Shown here: positions 25,451 to 34,647 of the stretch, piece after piece | How the letters are laid out: each line of letters starts with the position of its first letter | How positions within the stretch are numbered: position 1 is the first letter of the stretch | Assembly (NCBI GenBank): GCA_965224015.1 | Contig: OZ245032.1 | Location: 930,001-994,000, forward strand | Reading direction: 5' to 3' | DNA length: 64,000 bases | Source of the DNA: CBDCVD01 sp965224015 | GTDB taxonomy: Bacteria; Pseudomonadota; Alphaproteobacteria; Rhizobiales; CBDCVD01 | The notes under the pieces: model-generated | The model's database searches: none | What the model saw: the letters and a program-made list of their open reading frames with translations, nothing else | What the model was told of the DNA's origin: nothing | Made by a program: the position numbers and the translations under genes

Positions 25451-25582
25451 ATGGAGTCCCTCGTTATCCCATTTCGGCCTCGTGAAGCCATTCATCTGAT
25501 AATTGCTTGTCTCCGGCGCCGTTGCATGAAAAGGAACCGATAAAACATGATAAAAAGGTCCTTATCCAGAACACCGGTTAGG

Positions 25583-26107
25583 CTATAAACTGCGCGCTGG
25601 GCCCGCAGGCGCCCTGACATAGGTCGTGCGTGTGCAATCGATCGGGGGTCCGGGGACCCTTTCGCTTTCCATCACCCGCCACACCTCAAAGTCGATCACA
25701 GGAAACATGACATCCCCCCGCACTTTCTTATGTACGTGGGTGATGTAGAGGCGATCTGCACTGGCAAAGGTCTGGGCGTAGACCTCCCCTCCCCCGATGA
25801 TCATCATTTCCTTCGCTCCGCTTTCGCGCGCCAGGCGATCTGCAAGCCTCAGAGCCTCAGGAACGCTGCTTACAACCAAAACCCCATCAATGGTCAGGCC
25901 CTGACGGCGGGAAATGACAATATTAGGGCGCCTGTCAAGAGGCTTGCCCACACTCTCATATTGCTTTCGCCCCATGATGATTGGCTTACCCAGGGTCATG
26001 GCGCGAAAGTACTTCATGTCCGACGAAATGTGCCAGGGCATTCCCCCATCGACGCCGATGACGCCGTTGTCGCTGACGGCGGCAATAAGGGCAACCGGTG
26101 TTTTCAT
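25583..26107 (-). CDS. folA: Dihydrofolate reductase
   Basis: Reduces dihydrofolate to tetrahydrofolate with NADPH (174 aa). IAAVSDNGVIGVDGGMPWHISSD holds the catalytic Asp region and MPWH loop; IMGRKQYESVGKPLDRRPNIV and IIGGGEVY are NADPH-binding motifs. It follows lutC by 30 bp on the same strand. In relatives folA often directly precedes hflK; here tRNA-Leu, ccoS and repeats intervene. Confidence 0.96.
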   Translation of the reverse strand: MKTPVALIAAVSDNGVIGVDGGMPWHISSDMKYFRAMTLGKPIIMGRKQYESVGKPLDRRPNIVISRRQGLTIDGVLVVSSVPEALRLADRLARESGAKEMMIIGGGEVYAQTFASADRLYITHVHKKVRGDVMFPVIDFEVWRVMESERVPGPPIDCTRTTYVRAPAGPARSL

Positions 26108-26137
26108 TGTTGCGTCCTAAAAGGATTGAAGCCAGCA

Positions 26138-26821
26138 TCAGGCGTCTTGCAAGACAATATGCAACCGCCGGGGACCATGGGCGCCGAGCAACAGGGTCTG
26201 CTCGATATCAGCTGAGCGCGACGGCCCGGTCACCAGGTTCACGCACCGGGGCATGTCCTGGCTATGATGCGCACTAGCACCGCGCAAACGCTCCCACGCC
26301 GCCTCCATGGCGCCAACAATATCCCCGCGCGCCACAACAACAATATGGGTGTCTGGTAAAAAATTCAACGTAGTCGGATTGTCTGGCCCCGAACCCAGCA
26401 TGATCGTTCCGGATTCGGCAATGGCGGCAACCCCGTAAGACACGGCAACCGGATCATCACCGGAACTGGCACCCTGTGAAATGCTCAACATCGGCGCCGT
26501 CTCCCAAGGCAGATCGGCAAGCCGTTCATCAGCCCCCATGCGGCACATCCTGGGCAAGTTGTGAGCACGTAGATAGCCCATAATCGCCGCAACCACCCCG
26601 GCACCATCGCTGACTTGGTCCAGGGTTGCCTGAGCATTTTGCGCATTCTTGATAAACCGCTCAACAAGGGTGCTGGCGTCGCCTTTTGCCATGATCGGCG
26701 TAATGCCATCTGGAGGGTTACGCAGGCGCGCAGAAACATCTTCTCTACGAAAAGCCTCGTCTCCACGCACGCCAAGCGCACGGCGAATACCTGCAAGAAT
26801 GGTTGCCCGTTGATCGCTCAT
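26138..26821 (-). CDS. lutC: LutC, lactate utilisation protein (LUD domain)
   Basis: Third component of the LutABC L-lactate dehydrogenase complex (227 aa). A LUD domain is visible: AVSYGVAAIAESGTIMLGSG, then FLPDTHIVVVARGDIV and the C-terminal TGPSRSADIEQTLLLGAHGP. MSDQRATILAGIRRALG at 26821 is the preferred start, 8 bp past the lutB stop; an earlier in-frame ATG at 26845 would overlap lutB. Confidence 0.92.
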   Translation of the reverse strand: MSDQRATILAGIRRALGVRGDEAFRREDVSARLRNPPDGITPIMAKGDASTLVERFIKNAQNAQATLDQVSDGAGVVAAIMGYLRAHNLPRMCRMGADERLADLPWETAPMLSISQGASSGDDPVAVSYGVAAIAESGTIMLGSGPDNPTTLNFLPDTHIVVVARGDIVGAMEAAWERLRGASAHHSQDMPRCVNLVTGPSRSADIEQTLLLGAHGPRRLHIVLQDA

Positions 26822-26829
26822 GGGCGCGC

Positions 26830-28260
26830 CTAACGTTTTTTCCAAAGGGCCATGAACGTCTCTCCTTCAGGTGCAGGCAGATCCCGGTAATCTGTCCAGC
26901 CTCTGGCAAAGGGCACGCTAGCAAAGCGCCCGCGCTTGCGACCCAAACCCCCGAGTATGGCCATGGCCACACGCGTGGCCAACCGGTAAAGCCACGGGCG
27001 TGTGGCAAACACAGCCCAAAGGCCAAGTGCAAAGCGCTCTGTGGCAGGGCAATAGTGATTGCGAAACGCCTCGCTACGCCAATTGCGCATTAAGTGCGGC
27101 AACGGGATGCGCACAGGGCACACCGCCTCGCATGCGCCGCAAAAGGTTGAGGCACCCGGCAAGTGAGCACTTGTCTTTATGCCTTTGATGGTGGGTGTGA
27201 GGACAGCACCGATGGGCCCTGGATACGTGCTCCCATAAGCATGGCCACCGATCGCCTGATAGACGGGGCAATGGTTCATGCAGGCCCCGCAGCGAATGCA
27301 TCGCAACACGTCCTGAAACTGTGTTCCCAAAACCGACGAGCGGCCGTTGTCCAGCAGGATAACATGGAAATGCTCCGGCCCATCCCCATCGCCGGCCCGT
27401 TTCGGCCCGGTTGAAAAGGTTGTATAGGCCGCCATCGCCTGGCCTGTGGCAGAGCGCGCCAGAAGGCGCAATAGCTGCGAACAGTCGTTCAAGGTCGGCA
27501 CTATTTTTTCAAGGGACGCCACAACAATATGCACGTTGGGCAATGTCTGGGTCAGGTCCCCGTTGCCTTCGTTGGTTACAATCACCACAGATCCCGTCTC
27601 AGCCACAAGAAAGTTGGCCCCCGTAATCCCCGCGTCAGCGTCGAGAAAGCGCTCACGCAAAACCCGCCGCGCTTCGCCCAGCAATTGTACCGGTTCGCTC
27701 AAATCCCGACCCGCATCGAAATGCACATGAACCCGACGAAAGTCTTCTTCAATTTGATCGCGATTTACATGAATAGCCGGCGCGATGATGTGGCTTGGCG
27801 TTTCCCCGCGCAACTGGATGATATATTCGCCAAGGTCCGTTTCCGTGACCGCAAACCCGCGCGCCTCAAGATGGGCATTAAGGCCCATCTCCTCGCAGAT
27901 CATCGACTTGCCTTTGGTGATGCGACGCACGTTATGAGAGCGGCAAATATCCTCGACAATTGCGCAGGCGCTCCCGGCGTCCGTTGCCCAGTGCACCTTG
28001 CCGCCCGAGGCTCTCACGTTATCCTCAAACGCCTGAAGATAAAGATCAAGATGCGCAAGGGTGTGGTTTTTAATGTCGCGGGCCTGGTCGCGCAGGCGCT
28101 CAAACTCCGGCACCGCCTGCGCAGCCGCTTGGCGGCGTGCGATAAAGCCCTTTCCCACATTCTCAAGAGCCCGCTGCAACGCCACATCCTCCAGGGCGCG
28201 AGCGGTATCGGCCCTAAATCGATCCCTGGCTTGTGCCGGTACCGTGGTCATGCGCGTCAC
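26830..28260 (-). CDS. lutB: LutB, iron-sulfur lactate utilisation protein
   Basis: The iron-sulfur subunit of LutABC (up to 476 aa), which passes electrons from lactate. An N-terminal LUD domain (ITKGKSMICEEMGLNAHLE; ETGSVVIVTNEGNGDL) is followed by two 4Fe-4S motifs, CIRCGACMNHCPVYQ and CGACEAVCPVRIP. The GTG at 28260 overlaps the lutA stop as GTGA; an ATG at 28251 is the alternative. It is the middle gene of lutA-lutB-lutC. Confidence 0.94.
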   Translation of the reverse strand: MTRMTTVPAQARDRFRADTARALEDVALQRALENVGKGFIARRQAAAQAVPEFERLRDQARDIKNHTLAHLDLYLQAFEDNVRASGGKVHWATDAGSACAIVEDICRSHNVRRITKGKSMICEEMGLNAHLEARGFAVTETDLGEYIIQLRGETPSHIIAPAIHVNRDQIEEDFRRVHVHFDAGRDLSEPVQLLGEARRVLRERFLDADAGITGANFLVAETGSVVIVTNEGNGDLTQTLPNVHIVVASLEKIVPTLNDCSQLLRLLARSATGQAMAAYTTFSTGPKRAGDGDGPEHFHVILLDNGRSSVLGTQFQDVLRCIRCGACMNHCPVYQAIGGHAYGSTYPGPIGAVLTPTIKGIKTSAHLPGASTFCGACEAVCPVRIPLPHLMRNWRSEAFRNHYCPATERFALGLWAVFATRPWLYRLATRVAMAILGGLGRKRGRFASVPFARGWTDYRDLPAPEGETFMALWKKR

Positions 28261-29072
28261 CCGCCCTGTGCCTTCCTGATTGTCGCTTTATCCTCGACGT
28301 CCCGTTTTGCGTTTGCGCCCGTGCCAATTCCCGGGCCGTCGGTCATGCCCGCAAGCACTTCGGCAATGTGGCGTACCTCAATAAGGCGCTCCTCTCGCGC
28401 CAGCTTTCCCGCCATGTTGAGAAGACAACCGAGATCGCCGGCCACCAGCGCATCGGCCTTTGTCTCGGCAATGGAGGCGGTTTTCTCGCTGACAATGGCG
28501 TTGGAAATGTCAGGATATTTGGTACAGAACGTGCCGCCGAACCCGCAACACACTTGCGCATTACGCATTTCACGCAAAGTCAGGCCCTCGACTTTACTGA
28601 GAAGGGCGCGAGGCTGGTCGCGAATACCCAGTTCACGCAGCCCCGCGCAAGAGTCGTGATAGGTCACCGTTTTGGCAAACCGGGTCGCAAAGCGATCAAC
28701 CCCGGCAACATCTGTCAGAAAGCGTGTCAGTTCGTAAGCCCGATCGGAAAATGCCGCCGCGCTCGCAGCCCACTCAGGGTCGTCACGCAACAGATCGGGT
28801 ATGTGAATTTTCAGCATCGCCGCACACGAGCCGGATGGTGCCACCACATAGTCAACATCGGCAAAAGCCTTGACGACCTGACGCGCAAGAGCGATCGCGG
28901 TCTTGCGGTCGCCCGAATTATACGCCGGTTGGCCGCAGCAGGTCTGCGCGCGTGGAACCACGACCTTAAAGCCCGCGTCTTCAATCAACTTCACGCTCGC
29001 CCAACCCACACGGGGGCGAAACAGGTCAACGAGGCACGTGACAAACAGGCCCACAACGGGTTTTGTACTCAT
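28257..29072 (-). CDS. lutA: LutA, CCG-domain lactate utilisation protein
   Basis: CCG-domain subunit of the LutABC lactate oxidation complex (271 aa). Two cysteine-rich motifs, AQTCCGQPAYNSG and AQVCCGFGGTFC, are present and the protein starts MSTKPVVGLFVTCLVD. A family A element ends 2 bp before this ATG and its target duplication shares the A of the ATG. The only visible Shine-Dalgarno (AAGGA, 11-nt spacing) lies inside the element. The longer frame starting at 29114 is encoded by the element and is unlikely. Confidence 0.93.
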   Translation of the reverse strand: MSTKPVVGLFVTCLVDLFRPRVGWASVKLIEDAGFKVVVPRAQTCCGQPAYNSGDRKTAIALARQVVKAFADVDYVVAPSGSCAAMLKIHIPDLLRDDPEWAASAAAFSDRAYELTRFLTDVAGVDRFATRFAKTVTYHDSCAGLRELGIRDQPRALLSKVEGLTLREMRNAQVCCGFGGTFCTKYPDISNAIVSEKTASIAETKADALVAGDLGCLLNMAGKLAREERLIEVRHIAEVLAGMTDGPGIGTGANAKRDVEDKATIRKAQGG

Positions 29073-29074
29073 TA

Positions 29075-29175
29075 TACCAAGGGTCCTTAACAATGACTCA
29101 TGGCTTAGCGTCAAAGAGGTATGTTATCAAGGCAGTACACCAGTCGGCGTGTACATAAAGCCAATACCGCTGGTA
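29075..29175 (-). mobile_element. Family A MITE-like element, copy 4 (touches lutA)
   Basis: Minus-strand copy. It begins TACCAGCGGTATTGGC on the minus strand and ends AAGGACCCTTGGTA immediately before the lutA start. Perfect TTA duplications flank it (29072-29074 and 29176-29178). Confidence 0.87.
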
Positions 29176-29265
29176 TTATTCGTCAGGTTCCCGCACGCGA
29201 TTGCTATCGCCCGCCCTGTGCAAGGGCGCTCCCCACATCCTGCAAATACCTGCCCGCGCAAACCG

Positions 29266-29571
29266 TCAGAGAATAATAATCAGCGTGATGAGCGTCGCGA
29301 ACCCCAAGACGATGGTCCCGGGGACCCAGTTCAGGCGATCGCTGATCATGGTAATAAAGAAAGCCAGCGATCCGAAAACGAGGCTTAGAATGCCGAAGAT
29401 TTTCGGCCACACGCCGGCCCCATAGGTCATCATGACCAGGGTCACGAGAACAGTGGCTGTTGCCAGTGTCGAAGCAAGTCCGAACTTTAAAAAGCCAAAA
29501 TAAGTGGTCTCATGTTCGTTGTAGTCCATGGACGGAATATCATCGGTGTCTGTTGTCGTCTCGTGTGCCAT
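29266..29571 (-). CDS. aa3-type cytochrome c oxidase subunit IV-like protein
   Basis: A small membrane protein (101 aa). MDYNEHETTYFGFLKFGLAS resembles the N-terminal helix of the bacterial aa3 oxidase subunit IV family. Here it is followed by two more hydrophobic segments (ILSLVFGSLAFFITMIS and WVPGTIVLGFATLITLIIIL), which that family often lacks. AGAGGA at 8 nt supports the ATG at 29571 rather than 29613. No core oxidase genes are adjacent. Confidence 0.7.
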   Translation of the reverse strand: MAHETTTDTDDIPSMDYNEHETTYFGFLKFGLASTLATATVLVTLVMMTYGAGVWPKIFGILSLVFGSLAFFITMISDRLNWVPGTIVLGFATLITLIIIL

Positions 29572-29689
29572 GGGGTCTGTCCTCTTTGACCGGTTTTGCC
29601 TTGGTTTCGTCAACGTAAATGCTGTTCGTTAAATGAGCCCCTTCCGGGCGCCGTATTGAACAAATGCTTACCACCTATTGTGGGCATTA

Positions 29690-29790
29690 TACCAGCGGTA
29701 TTGGCTTTATAGACACGCTGACTGGTGTACTGCCTTGATAACACACCTCTTTGATGCTAATCCATGAGTCATTGTTAAAGACCCTTGGTA
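29690..29790 (+). mobile_element. Family A MITE-like element, copy 5
   Basis: Begins TACCAGCGGTATTGGC and ends AAGACCCTTGGTA. Flanked by perfect TTA duplications (29687-29689 and 29791-29793). Its left end faces the start of the oxidase subunit IV-like gene, 118 bp away. Confidence 0.87.
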
Positions 29791-29852
29791 TTATATCGAA
29801 CGTTGGTGCTACGGCAACGGTTTTCATGCCGGGCCAATGTTTCTTGTCACCT

Positions 29853-29992
29853 GAAAACGTCTATTGACGATCCGACCTGACCAGCCCGCTTTCCCTCCCT
29901 CCCATCCATCCATAGGATACTGCCAATGCGGGGGGCTGAGAGGGCAAGTGGGAAGGGTGATGCCGGTTAACAGAGATGCCCACCTGTTGTTT
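29853..29992 (+). repeat. Family C GC-rich repeat
   Basis: Begins AAACGTCTATTGACGATCCG and ends GGTTAACAGAGATGCCCACC, with complementary GC-rich blocks inside. It matches the 24169-24291 element at both ends. It lies just past the pepF stop, where it could act as a terminator-like structure. Confidence 0.7.
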
Positions 29993-30008
29993 TCCGGTCC
30001 TGGTACAC

Positions 30009-31811
30009 TCAACCGGCCTCAAGCTCGTCAATAAACCCCTCAAGCATGGAAAGCCCCATGCGCCAGAACTGTGGATCACGGGCGTCCAGGCCAAAGGGCG
30101 CCAGCAATTCACTGTGGTGCTTGCTGCCACCTGCGCGCAGCATGTCAAAGTAGCGCGAGACAAAGCCGTCCTCGGCGTTCTCATAGACCGCATAAAGTGA
30201 GTTCACCAGGCAGTCTCCAAAGGCATAGGCATAGACGTAAAAGGGCGAATGAATGAAATGCGGAATATAAACCCAGTAGGTTTCATAGCCAGGATTGAGT
30301 TTAATGGCCGGGCCCAGGCTCTCACCCTGTACTGACAACCATAGCTGGCATAACTGCTCAGGCGTCAATTCCCCTTCGCGACGGGCGCTGTGAACCTTGC
30401 GCTCGAATTGATAAAAGGCGATCTGGCGCACCACGGTGTTGATCATATCCTCGACCTTACCTGCCAGCATCTGCCTGCGTTTTTCCGATGATGAGGCCTG
30501 CGCTAAAAGCGCGCGAAATGTGAGCATCTCGCCGAACACACTGGCCGTTTCCGCAAGGGTCAAAGGTGTCGGAGCCATGAGCGCGCCCTGGGTAGCCCCC
30601 AGGACCTGATGCACCCCATGGCCCAATTCGTGCGCCAGGGTCATCACATCACGGGGCTTGCCCAGGTAGTTGAGCAAGACGTAAGGGTGCGCACTGGGCA
30701 CGGTGGGATGGGCAAAGGCGCCCGGGGCCTTGCCCTCACGGATTTGTGCATCAATCCAGTTGCGCTGGAAAAAATCCGCGGCAATTTCTGCCATTTCCGG
30801 AGAAAAGGCGCGGTAGGCATCAAGAACAATCGTGCGCGCCCGGTCCCAGGGTATGGCCTCGTCACTTGCCTGCGGCAAAGGTGCGTTACGGTCCCAATAG
30901 TTGAGCTTTCGTTTGCCCAGCCATCGGGCTTTCATTTTGTAGTACCGATGAGAAAGCCGCGGATAAGCATCCTGCACGGCGGCCACCAGTGCATCAACAA
31001 CTTCACGTTCAACCCGGTTGTTCAAATGGCGGGCATCGGCAATATCCTCAAACCCGCGCCAGCGGTCAGAAATCTCCTTGTCTTTGGCAAGGGTATTGGT
31101 GATCAGGGTAAATGTGGACAGGTTTTCCTTAAAAGTTGCTGCCAGCCCTTTAGCGGCGGCTGCACGCTTTTTTGCGGACTTGTCCTGTAACAACGTCAGG
31201 GCGGGCTCAATCGCCAGGGATTTGCCTGCGATCTTGAAGCGCAACCCCGCAATAGTCTCGTCGAACAAACGGTTCCAGGCTGAGCGCCCTGTTACCGACT
31301 TTTCGTGAAACAGTTTTTCGATCGCCTCTTCCAGTTCATAGGGCTTTTCGCGGCGTAAATTCTTCAGCCAAGGGGTATAGCGGCTGAGCGCCTTGCTTTT
31401 TGCCAAAGCCCGACTAAGAGCCCGTTCGCTCAGGCGGTTCAGCTCAAGGGTATAAAACAAAATATGAGAGCTCGCATCGGTGAGCGCCTCCTGAATGTCC
31501 CCGTAGAACTTAATGTGCTGCGGATCGGTGGTATCCCCCGCATAGACCAGACCGGCAAAGGATGCGATGCGCCCAATCTGCTCATTCAATTTCTCAAACG
31601 CCGTGAGCGAGCGCGCCAGTTGAGCGGTATTGGCCTTGGCCAGATTGGCGAGTTGACCTTTATATTTCTTCTCAAAGGCGATGACCTGTCTGTCCAATTT
31701 TTCCAGGTCGGCTTTCAACTGCGGGGCATTGATCCCGGCATAAAGGTCGCTCAGATCCCACGCAGGAAGCGCCCCAAGACTGTCCTTCGCTGTGTCCTTT
31801 TGTGCCGCCAT
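30009..31811 (-). CDS. pepF: Oligoendopeptidase F (M3 family metallopeptidase)
   Basis: A cytoplasmic zinc peptidase of short peptides (600 aa). The zinc motif HELGH is in TLAHELGHGVHQ near two-thirds of the length, and a downstream E (TLAETASVFGEM) is the third ligand. AGGAG at 9 nt supports the ATG at 31811; the frame is open upstream to 31895. It is monocistronic between repeats; the role in peptide recycling is family knowledge. Confidence 0.94.
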   Translation of the reverse strand: MAAQKDTAKDSLGALPAWDLSDLYAGINAPQLKADLEKLDRQVIAFEKKYKGQLANLAKANTAQLARSLTAFEKLNEQIGRIASFAGLVYAGDTTDPQHIKFYGDIQEALTDASSHILFYTLELNRLSERALSRALAKSKALSRYTPWLKNLRREKPYELEEAIEKLFHEKSVTGRSAWNRLFDETIAGLRFKIAGKSLAIEPALTLLQDKSAKKRAAAAKGLAATFKENLSTFTLITNTLAKDKEISDRWRGFEDIADARHLNNRVEREVVDALVAAVQDAYPRLSHRYYKMKARWLGKRKLNYWDRNAPLPQASDEAIPWDRARTIVLDAYRAFSPEMAEIAADFFQRNWIDAQIREGKAPGAFAHPTVPSAHPYVLLNYLGKPRDVMTLAHELGHGVHQVLGATQGALMAPTPLTLAETASVFGEMLTFRALLAQASSSEKRRQMLAGKVEDMINTVVRQIAFYQFERKVHSARREGELTPEQLCQLWLSVQGESLGPAIKLNPGYETYWVYIPHFIHSPFYVYAYAFGDCLVNSLYAVYENAEDGFVSRYFDMLRAGGSKHHSELLAPFGLDARDPQFWRMGLSMLEGFIDELEAG

Positions 31812-32048
31812 AGTGTTAAGCTCCTGCTTGATTGTTTGACGCGCGCAAACTGCCGCGGCCGATTCGCCTACCCCATTGTACGTCACAATTGACATAAGGG
31901 GCAGCGGCTTCGTTTTTATGGAGGAACCCCGGTTATGGATAAGGACCTTTTTTTTCCACGCTGAATAGTCTGATTAACGGCTAATTTTTATTGAGTTTTG
32001 TCGTCAGGGGCATTTTTGGTTATTGCTAGATCAGCATGGGTGCGTTCA

Positions 32049-32948
32049 TTACGATGCGACTTTGACTTTATTTTCAGGCAAGCCGGGGGTCTCGACGTGT
32101 AGAGCAAACAGGCTACCCGCCAAGCGCTCCCCCGGCGGCGAAACCATACTTGCACTGGTCACGTATAGTGTTCGCAGGTCTTTTCCGCCAAACGTGCAGG
32201 TGGTCACATTGCTTGTCGGCATGTCGATAACATTATCGATATCGCCGTTCGGCGCAATGCGGACAATGCACTTGCCGCCGAACCGGCAGTTCCACAAGTG
32301 CCCCTCAGCATCAATGGCCGAGCCGTCCGGCCCGCCTCTTTCAAATCCCGAAAAATGAACTCGCGCATTGCATACCGACCCATCGGTTGCAGCGTAGTCG
32401 TAGGCATAGATTTCGTTTTCGAGTGTGTCTCCAAAATAAAACGTCGACCGATCCGGACTCCAGCACAAGGTATTGGAAACGCCCAAGTTATCTCGCCATC
32501 GGGTTATCTCACCTGCCGGCGAGACGCGAAATAATACCCCTTCGCCGGGACCGGCTTCTCCCAGTTCCCCGTCGGGCAAAACATTATTCTTCATTGAGCC
32601 CACCCAGAAGTTGCCCAAAGGGTCCGCGCGCCCGTCATTGAGGCGAACATGCGGATAGCCCGCAAGTGTGAACCCGTGGTCTTGCCTTTTATCGGTCTCA
32701 GGCCACCACCAGATCAGCTTTGAGGCCAGGGCAACCAGAAGCCGCCCTTGGTCCGTTGTAAGAGACAAAGCCACGACCGGCTCATCAAATATCCAACTCT
32801 TTACCGCCTGGGTTGCCTCGTCAAAACGATGGATCAGGAACCGATTGATATCGCACCAGTAGACTGCCTCTTCGTTTGCCGACCAAAGGGCTCCCTCGCC
32901 GCATCTATCCCCCGCAGGTACGACGCATATTGCCACCAATGAAGACAT
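32049..32948 (-). CDS. SMP-30/gluconolactonase family protein
   Basis: A predicted six-bladed beta-propeller lactonase-type hydrolase (299 aa). GDRCGEGALWSANEEAVYW carries the metal-binding Glu; GVSNTLCWSPDRSTFYFGDT and GGPDGSAIDAEGHLWNCRF carry the conserved Asn and Asp. The substrate is unknown; sugar lactones are the usual family substrates. The 3' end abuts a family B fragment, and family B repeats also flank the 5' side at 32963. Confidence 0.88.
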   Translation of the reverse strand: MSSLVAICVVPAGDRCGEGALWSANEEAVYWCDINRFLIHRFDEATQAVKSWIFDEPVVALSLTTDQGRLLVALASKLIWWWPETDKRQDHGFTLAGYPHVRLNDGRADPLGNFWVGSMKNNVLPDGELGEAGPGEGVLFRVSPAGEITRWRDNLGVSNTLCWSPDRSTFYFGDTLENEIYAYDYAATDGSVCNARVHFSGFERGGPDGSAIDAEGHLWNCRFGGKCIVRIAPNGDIDNVIDMPTSNVTTCTFGGKDLRTLYVTSASMVSPPGERLAGSLFALHVETPGLPENKVKVAS

Positions 32949-33429
32949 TATGTCCTCCCCGTCTAGATCAGCTTGGCGTTAGTTGCCCCCATTTGCTATG
33001 GGGACAACTAAACGCATAAAGCTGATCGCCCTCTAAATCTATAGCAAAATGCAAAAACAATGCGGGAGCCCCATGATTCCAACTAGGCGCATTTTGCTAT
33101 AATGGTCTCGACGTAGTTTAGACCCTTGCCGCGCCCATTACGAAAATGAATATAACCAATGCGATCCTGTCCGGCAGATTCCCGTCCGCCCAGACCATGG
33201 CCATTTGTTGGCAGATGATCTTGAAAAAGATGTGACCTAAGCCGGATATTCACTTATCGGGCGGCTGCGCGGGCTCGCGGACCTGCGCGGCGTCATGCAC
33301 GGCATGGACGTGGCGAGGCGATACCATGCCTGACCTGTTCCACCTTGGCGACACCCCACACCAACAAAACGCACGGACATGATCTTGCCAGTGGGAGTGA
33401 TCGCGGTGGCGGACGTGGTGTTTGCCTGA
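32949..33429. other. Spacer with family B repeat and unrecognised degenerate sequence
   Basis: 481 bp. The first part is a family B/palindrome element (32963-33101). The rest (33102-33429) has no convincing frame. Short translated stretches such as LIGRLRGLADLRGVMHGM may be remnants of a decayed gene, but none could be identified. Confidence 0.5.
32963..33101. repeat. Family B palindromic repeat (internal modules only)
   Basis: CTAGATCAGCTTGGCGTTAG ... AACGCATAAAGCTGATCGCC, then TCTATAGCAAAATGC ... GGCGCATTTTGCTATA, an inverted pair. The same second palindrome occurs at 48202-48298. The AGAGCG ends are absent. Confidence 0.78.
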
Positions 33430-34647
33430 TCAGGTTTTGAAGCTGCGCGGTGCAACGACCTGTTCCATCAGGGCATTATCCCACTGGCCTTCGACAACCA
33501 CGTGGGCGGTGGCGCCGAGCATCACACCTTCGATCAGGTTGTGGTTGACGTAGGCATAGACCCCCGGCTGTTCAAAGGTGTACATCGCCGCTACCGCGCT
33601 GCCGCCGCGCACGAACCAGGTTTCCATGTCCTGGAGCGGCGGATCGGTGAAGGAGGATTCCCAGATATAGTTGCCGTGCCCCCCGATCAGGTGTGGACGC
33701 GAATCGCGGTTGGCCTGATTGTGGACCATGAGCACGGTCTCACCGACCTTTGCCTTGATCGCACCTTCTCCCGTCAGGGCGCCGACTGCGCCGTTGAAGA
33801 CCGAGTGCGTCGGAATGAGCCCACGCATCGCCTCAAGGCTGTCGGCATAGTCATCGCCAGCCGCCTCGTAGGCGCGATAATCGCCATTCTCATCCTTCGG
33901 CAGATAGTAATCCTGCTCACCGAAATAGGCGATGCTGTCGTAGCGAAGAGGATTGCCGTCCCTGTCTTTCAGGCCATCGCGCGGCAGTACCATGATGGCA
34001 CCATTCATGCCGTGTGCGACGTGATACGGGATCATGTCGCCGCCGGGGGCGCAGTGGTAAGTGAAACAGCCGGGCTTTATGGCCTTCCAGCGAAGCACGC
34101 ATTCCTCGCCGGGATAGACGTGGGTCAGGCTACCGCCGCCCAACGCGCCGGTCGAGGCGTGGAAGTCGATATTGTGCTCCAGCATGCTGGAGGTCGGGTT
34201 GCGCAGCGTCAACTCGACCATGTCGCCCTCGTGGACGATGATTAGCGGACCAGGAACCGAACCGTTGTAGGTAAACGCCCAGATGCTTGCCTCATTGTCC
34301 TCATCGACGACCATCAAACGCTCCTCGGTCTCCAGTGTGATCTCGACGATCTTGGGCCCGCCTGTGGCGATCTGTTCATGCTCAGGCGCAAAGGGCGGGG
34401 CAACAAGCTCCTGCTTCACGCGGGTATAGCCCGACAGATCCGCGGGTTTCGCATTGGTCGCGGCGTCTTGCTGGCCTGCAACCTTATAGAGATTGGCCGA
34501 TGCCGCATTAACACCATGCAGCTTTGGCGTCCGCGGGGCAGCAAGGGCGCTGGCCCCCGTAATTGCCGCGGCTCCAGCGAGCATACTGCCGCGCAATACC
34601 TTGCGCCGGGTTGTTTTCATGAGGCCGGGATTGATGAATTTGGTCAT
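33430..34647 (-). CDS. nirK: Copper-containing nitrite reductase
   Basis: Reduces nitrite to nitric oxide in the periplasm (405 aa). A Tat signal with RRKVLRGSML is followed by two cupredoxin domains. Copper ligands are visible in EHNIDFHAS, CFTYHCAPGGDMIPYHVAHGM and PHLIGGHGNYIW. AAGGAAGG just upstream supports the ATG at 34647. It follows the pseudoazurin gene by 50 bp and presumably receives electrons from it. No nirV, nor or nos gene is in the window. Confidence 0.97.
   Translation of the reverse strand: MTKFINPGLMKTTRRKVLRGSMLAGAAAITGASALAAPRTPKLHGVNAASANLYKVAGQQDAATNAKPADLSGYTRVKQELVAPPFAPEHEQIATGGPKIVEITLETEERLMVVDEDNEASIWAFTYNGSVPGPLIIVHEGDMVELTLRNPTSSMLEHNIDFHASTGALGGGSLTHVYPGEECVLRWKAIKPGCFTYHCAPGGDMIPYHVAHGMNGAIMVLPRDGLKDRDGNPLRYDSIAYFGEQDYYLPKDENGDYRAYEAAGDDYADSLEAMRGLIPTHSVFNGAVGALTGEGAIKAKVGETVLMVHNQANRDSRPHLIGGHGNYIWESSFTDPPLQDMETWFVRGGSAVAAMYTFEQPGVYAYVNHNLIEGVMLGATAHVVVEGQWDNALMEQVVAPRSFKT

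Larger units (their letters stand above)
24875..25582. other. Spacer ccoS-folA with family B repeat, tRNA-Leu and hybrid repeat
   Basis: 708 bp with no protein gene. Family B element to 25107, tRNA-Leu at 25230-25316, then a half family A element joined to a family C fragment (25349-25450). No folA terminator was recognised in the last 80 bp. Confidence 0.6.
29572..30008. other. Spacer with family A and family C elements
   Basis: 437 bp without a gene between the oxidase subunit IV-like gene and pepF. It holds family A copy 5 and a family C element that ends close to the pepF stop codon. Confidence 0.6.

Noticed and set aside
28950..29114. N-terminal extension of LutA through the family A element
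   Set aside because: Residues before MSTKPVV are encoded by the mobile element itself and do not match the family.
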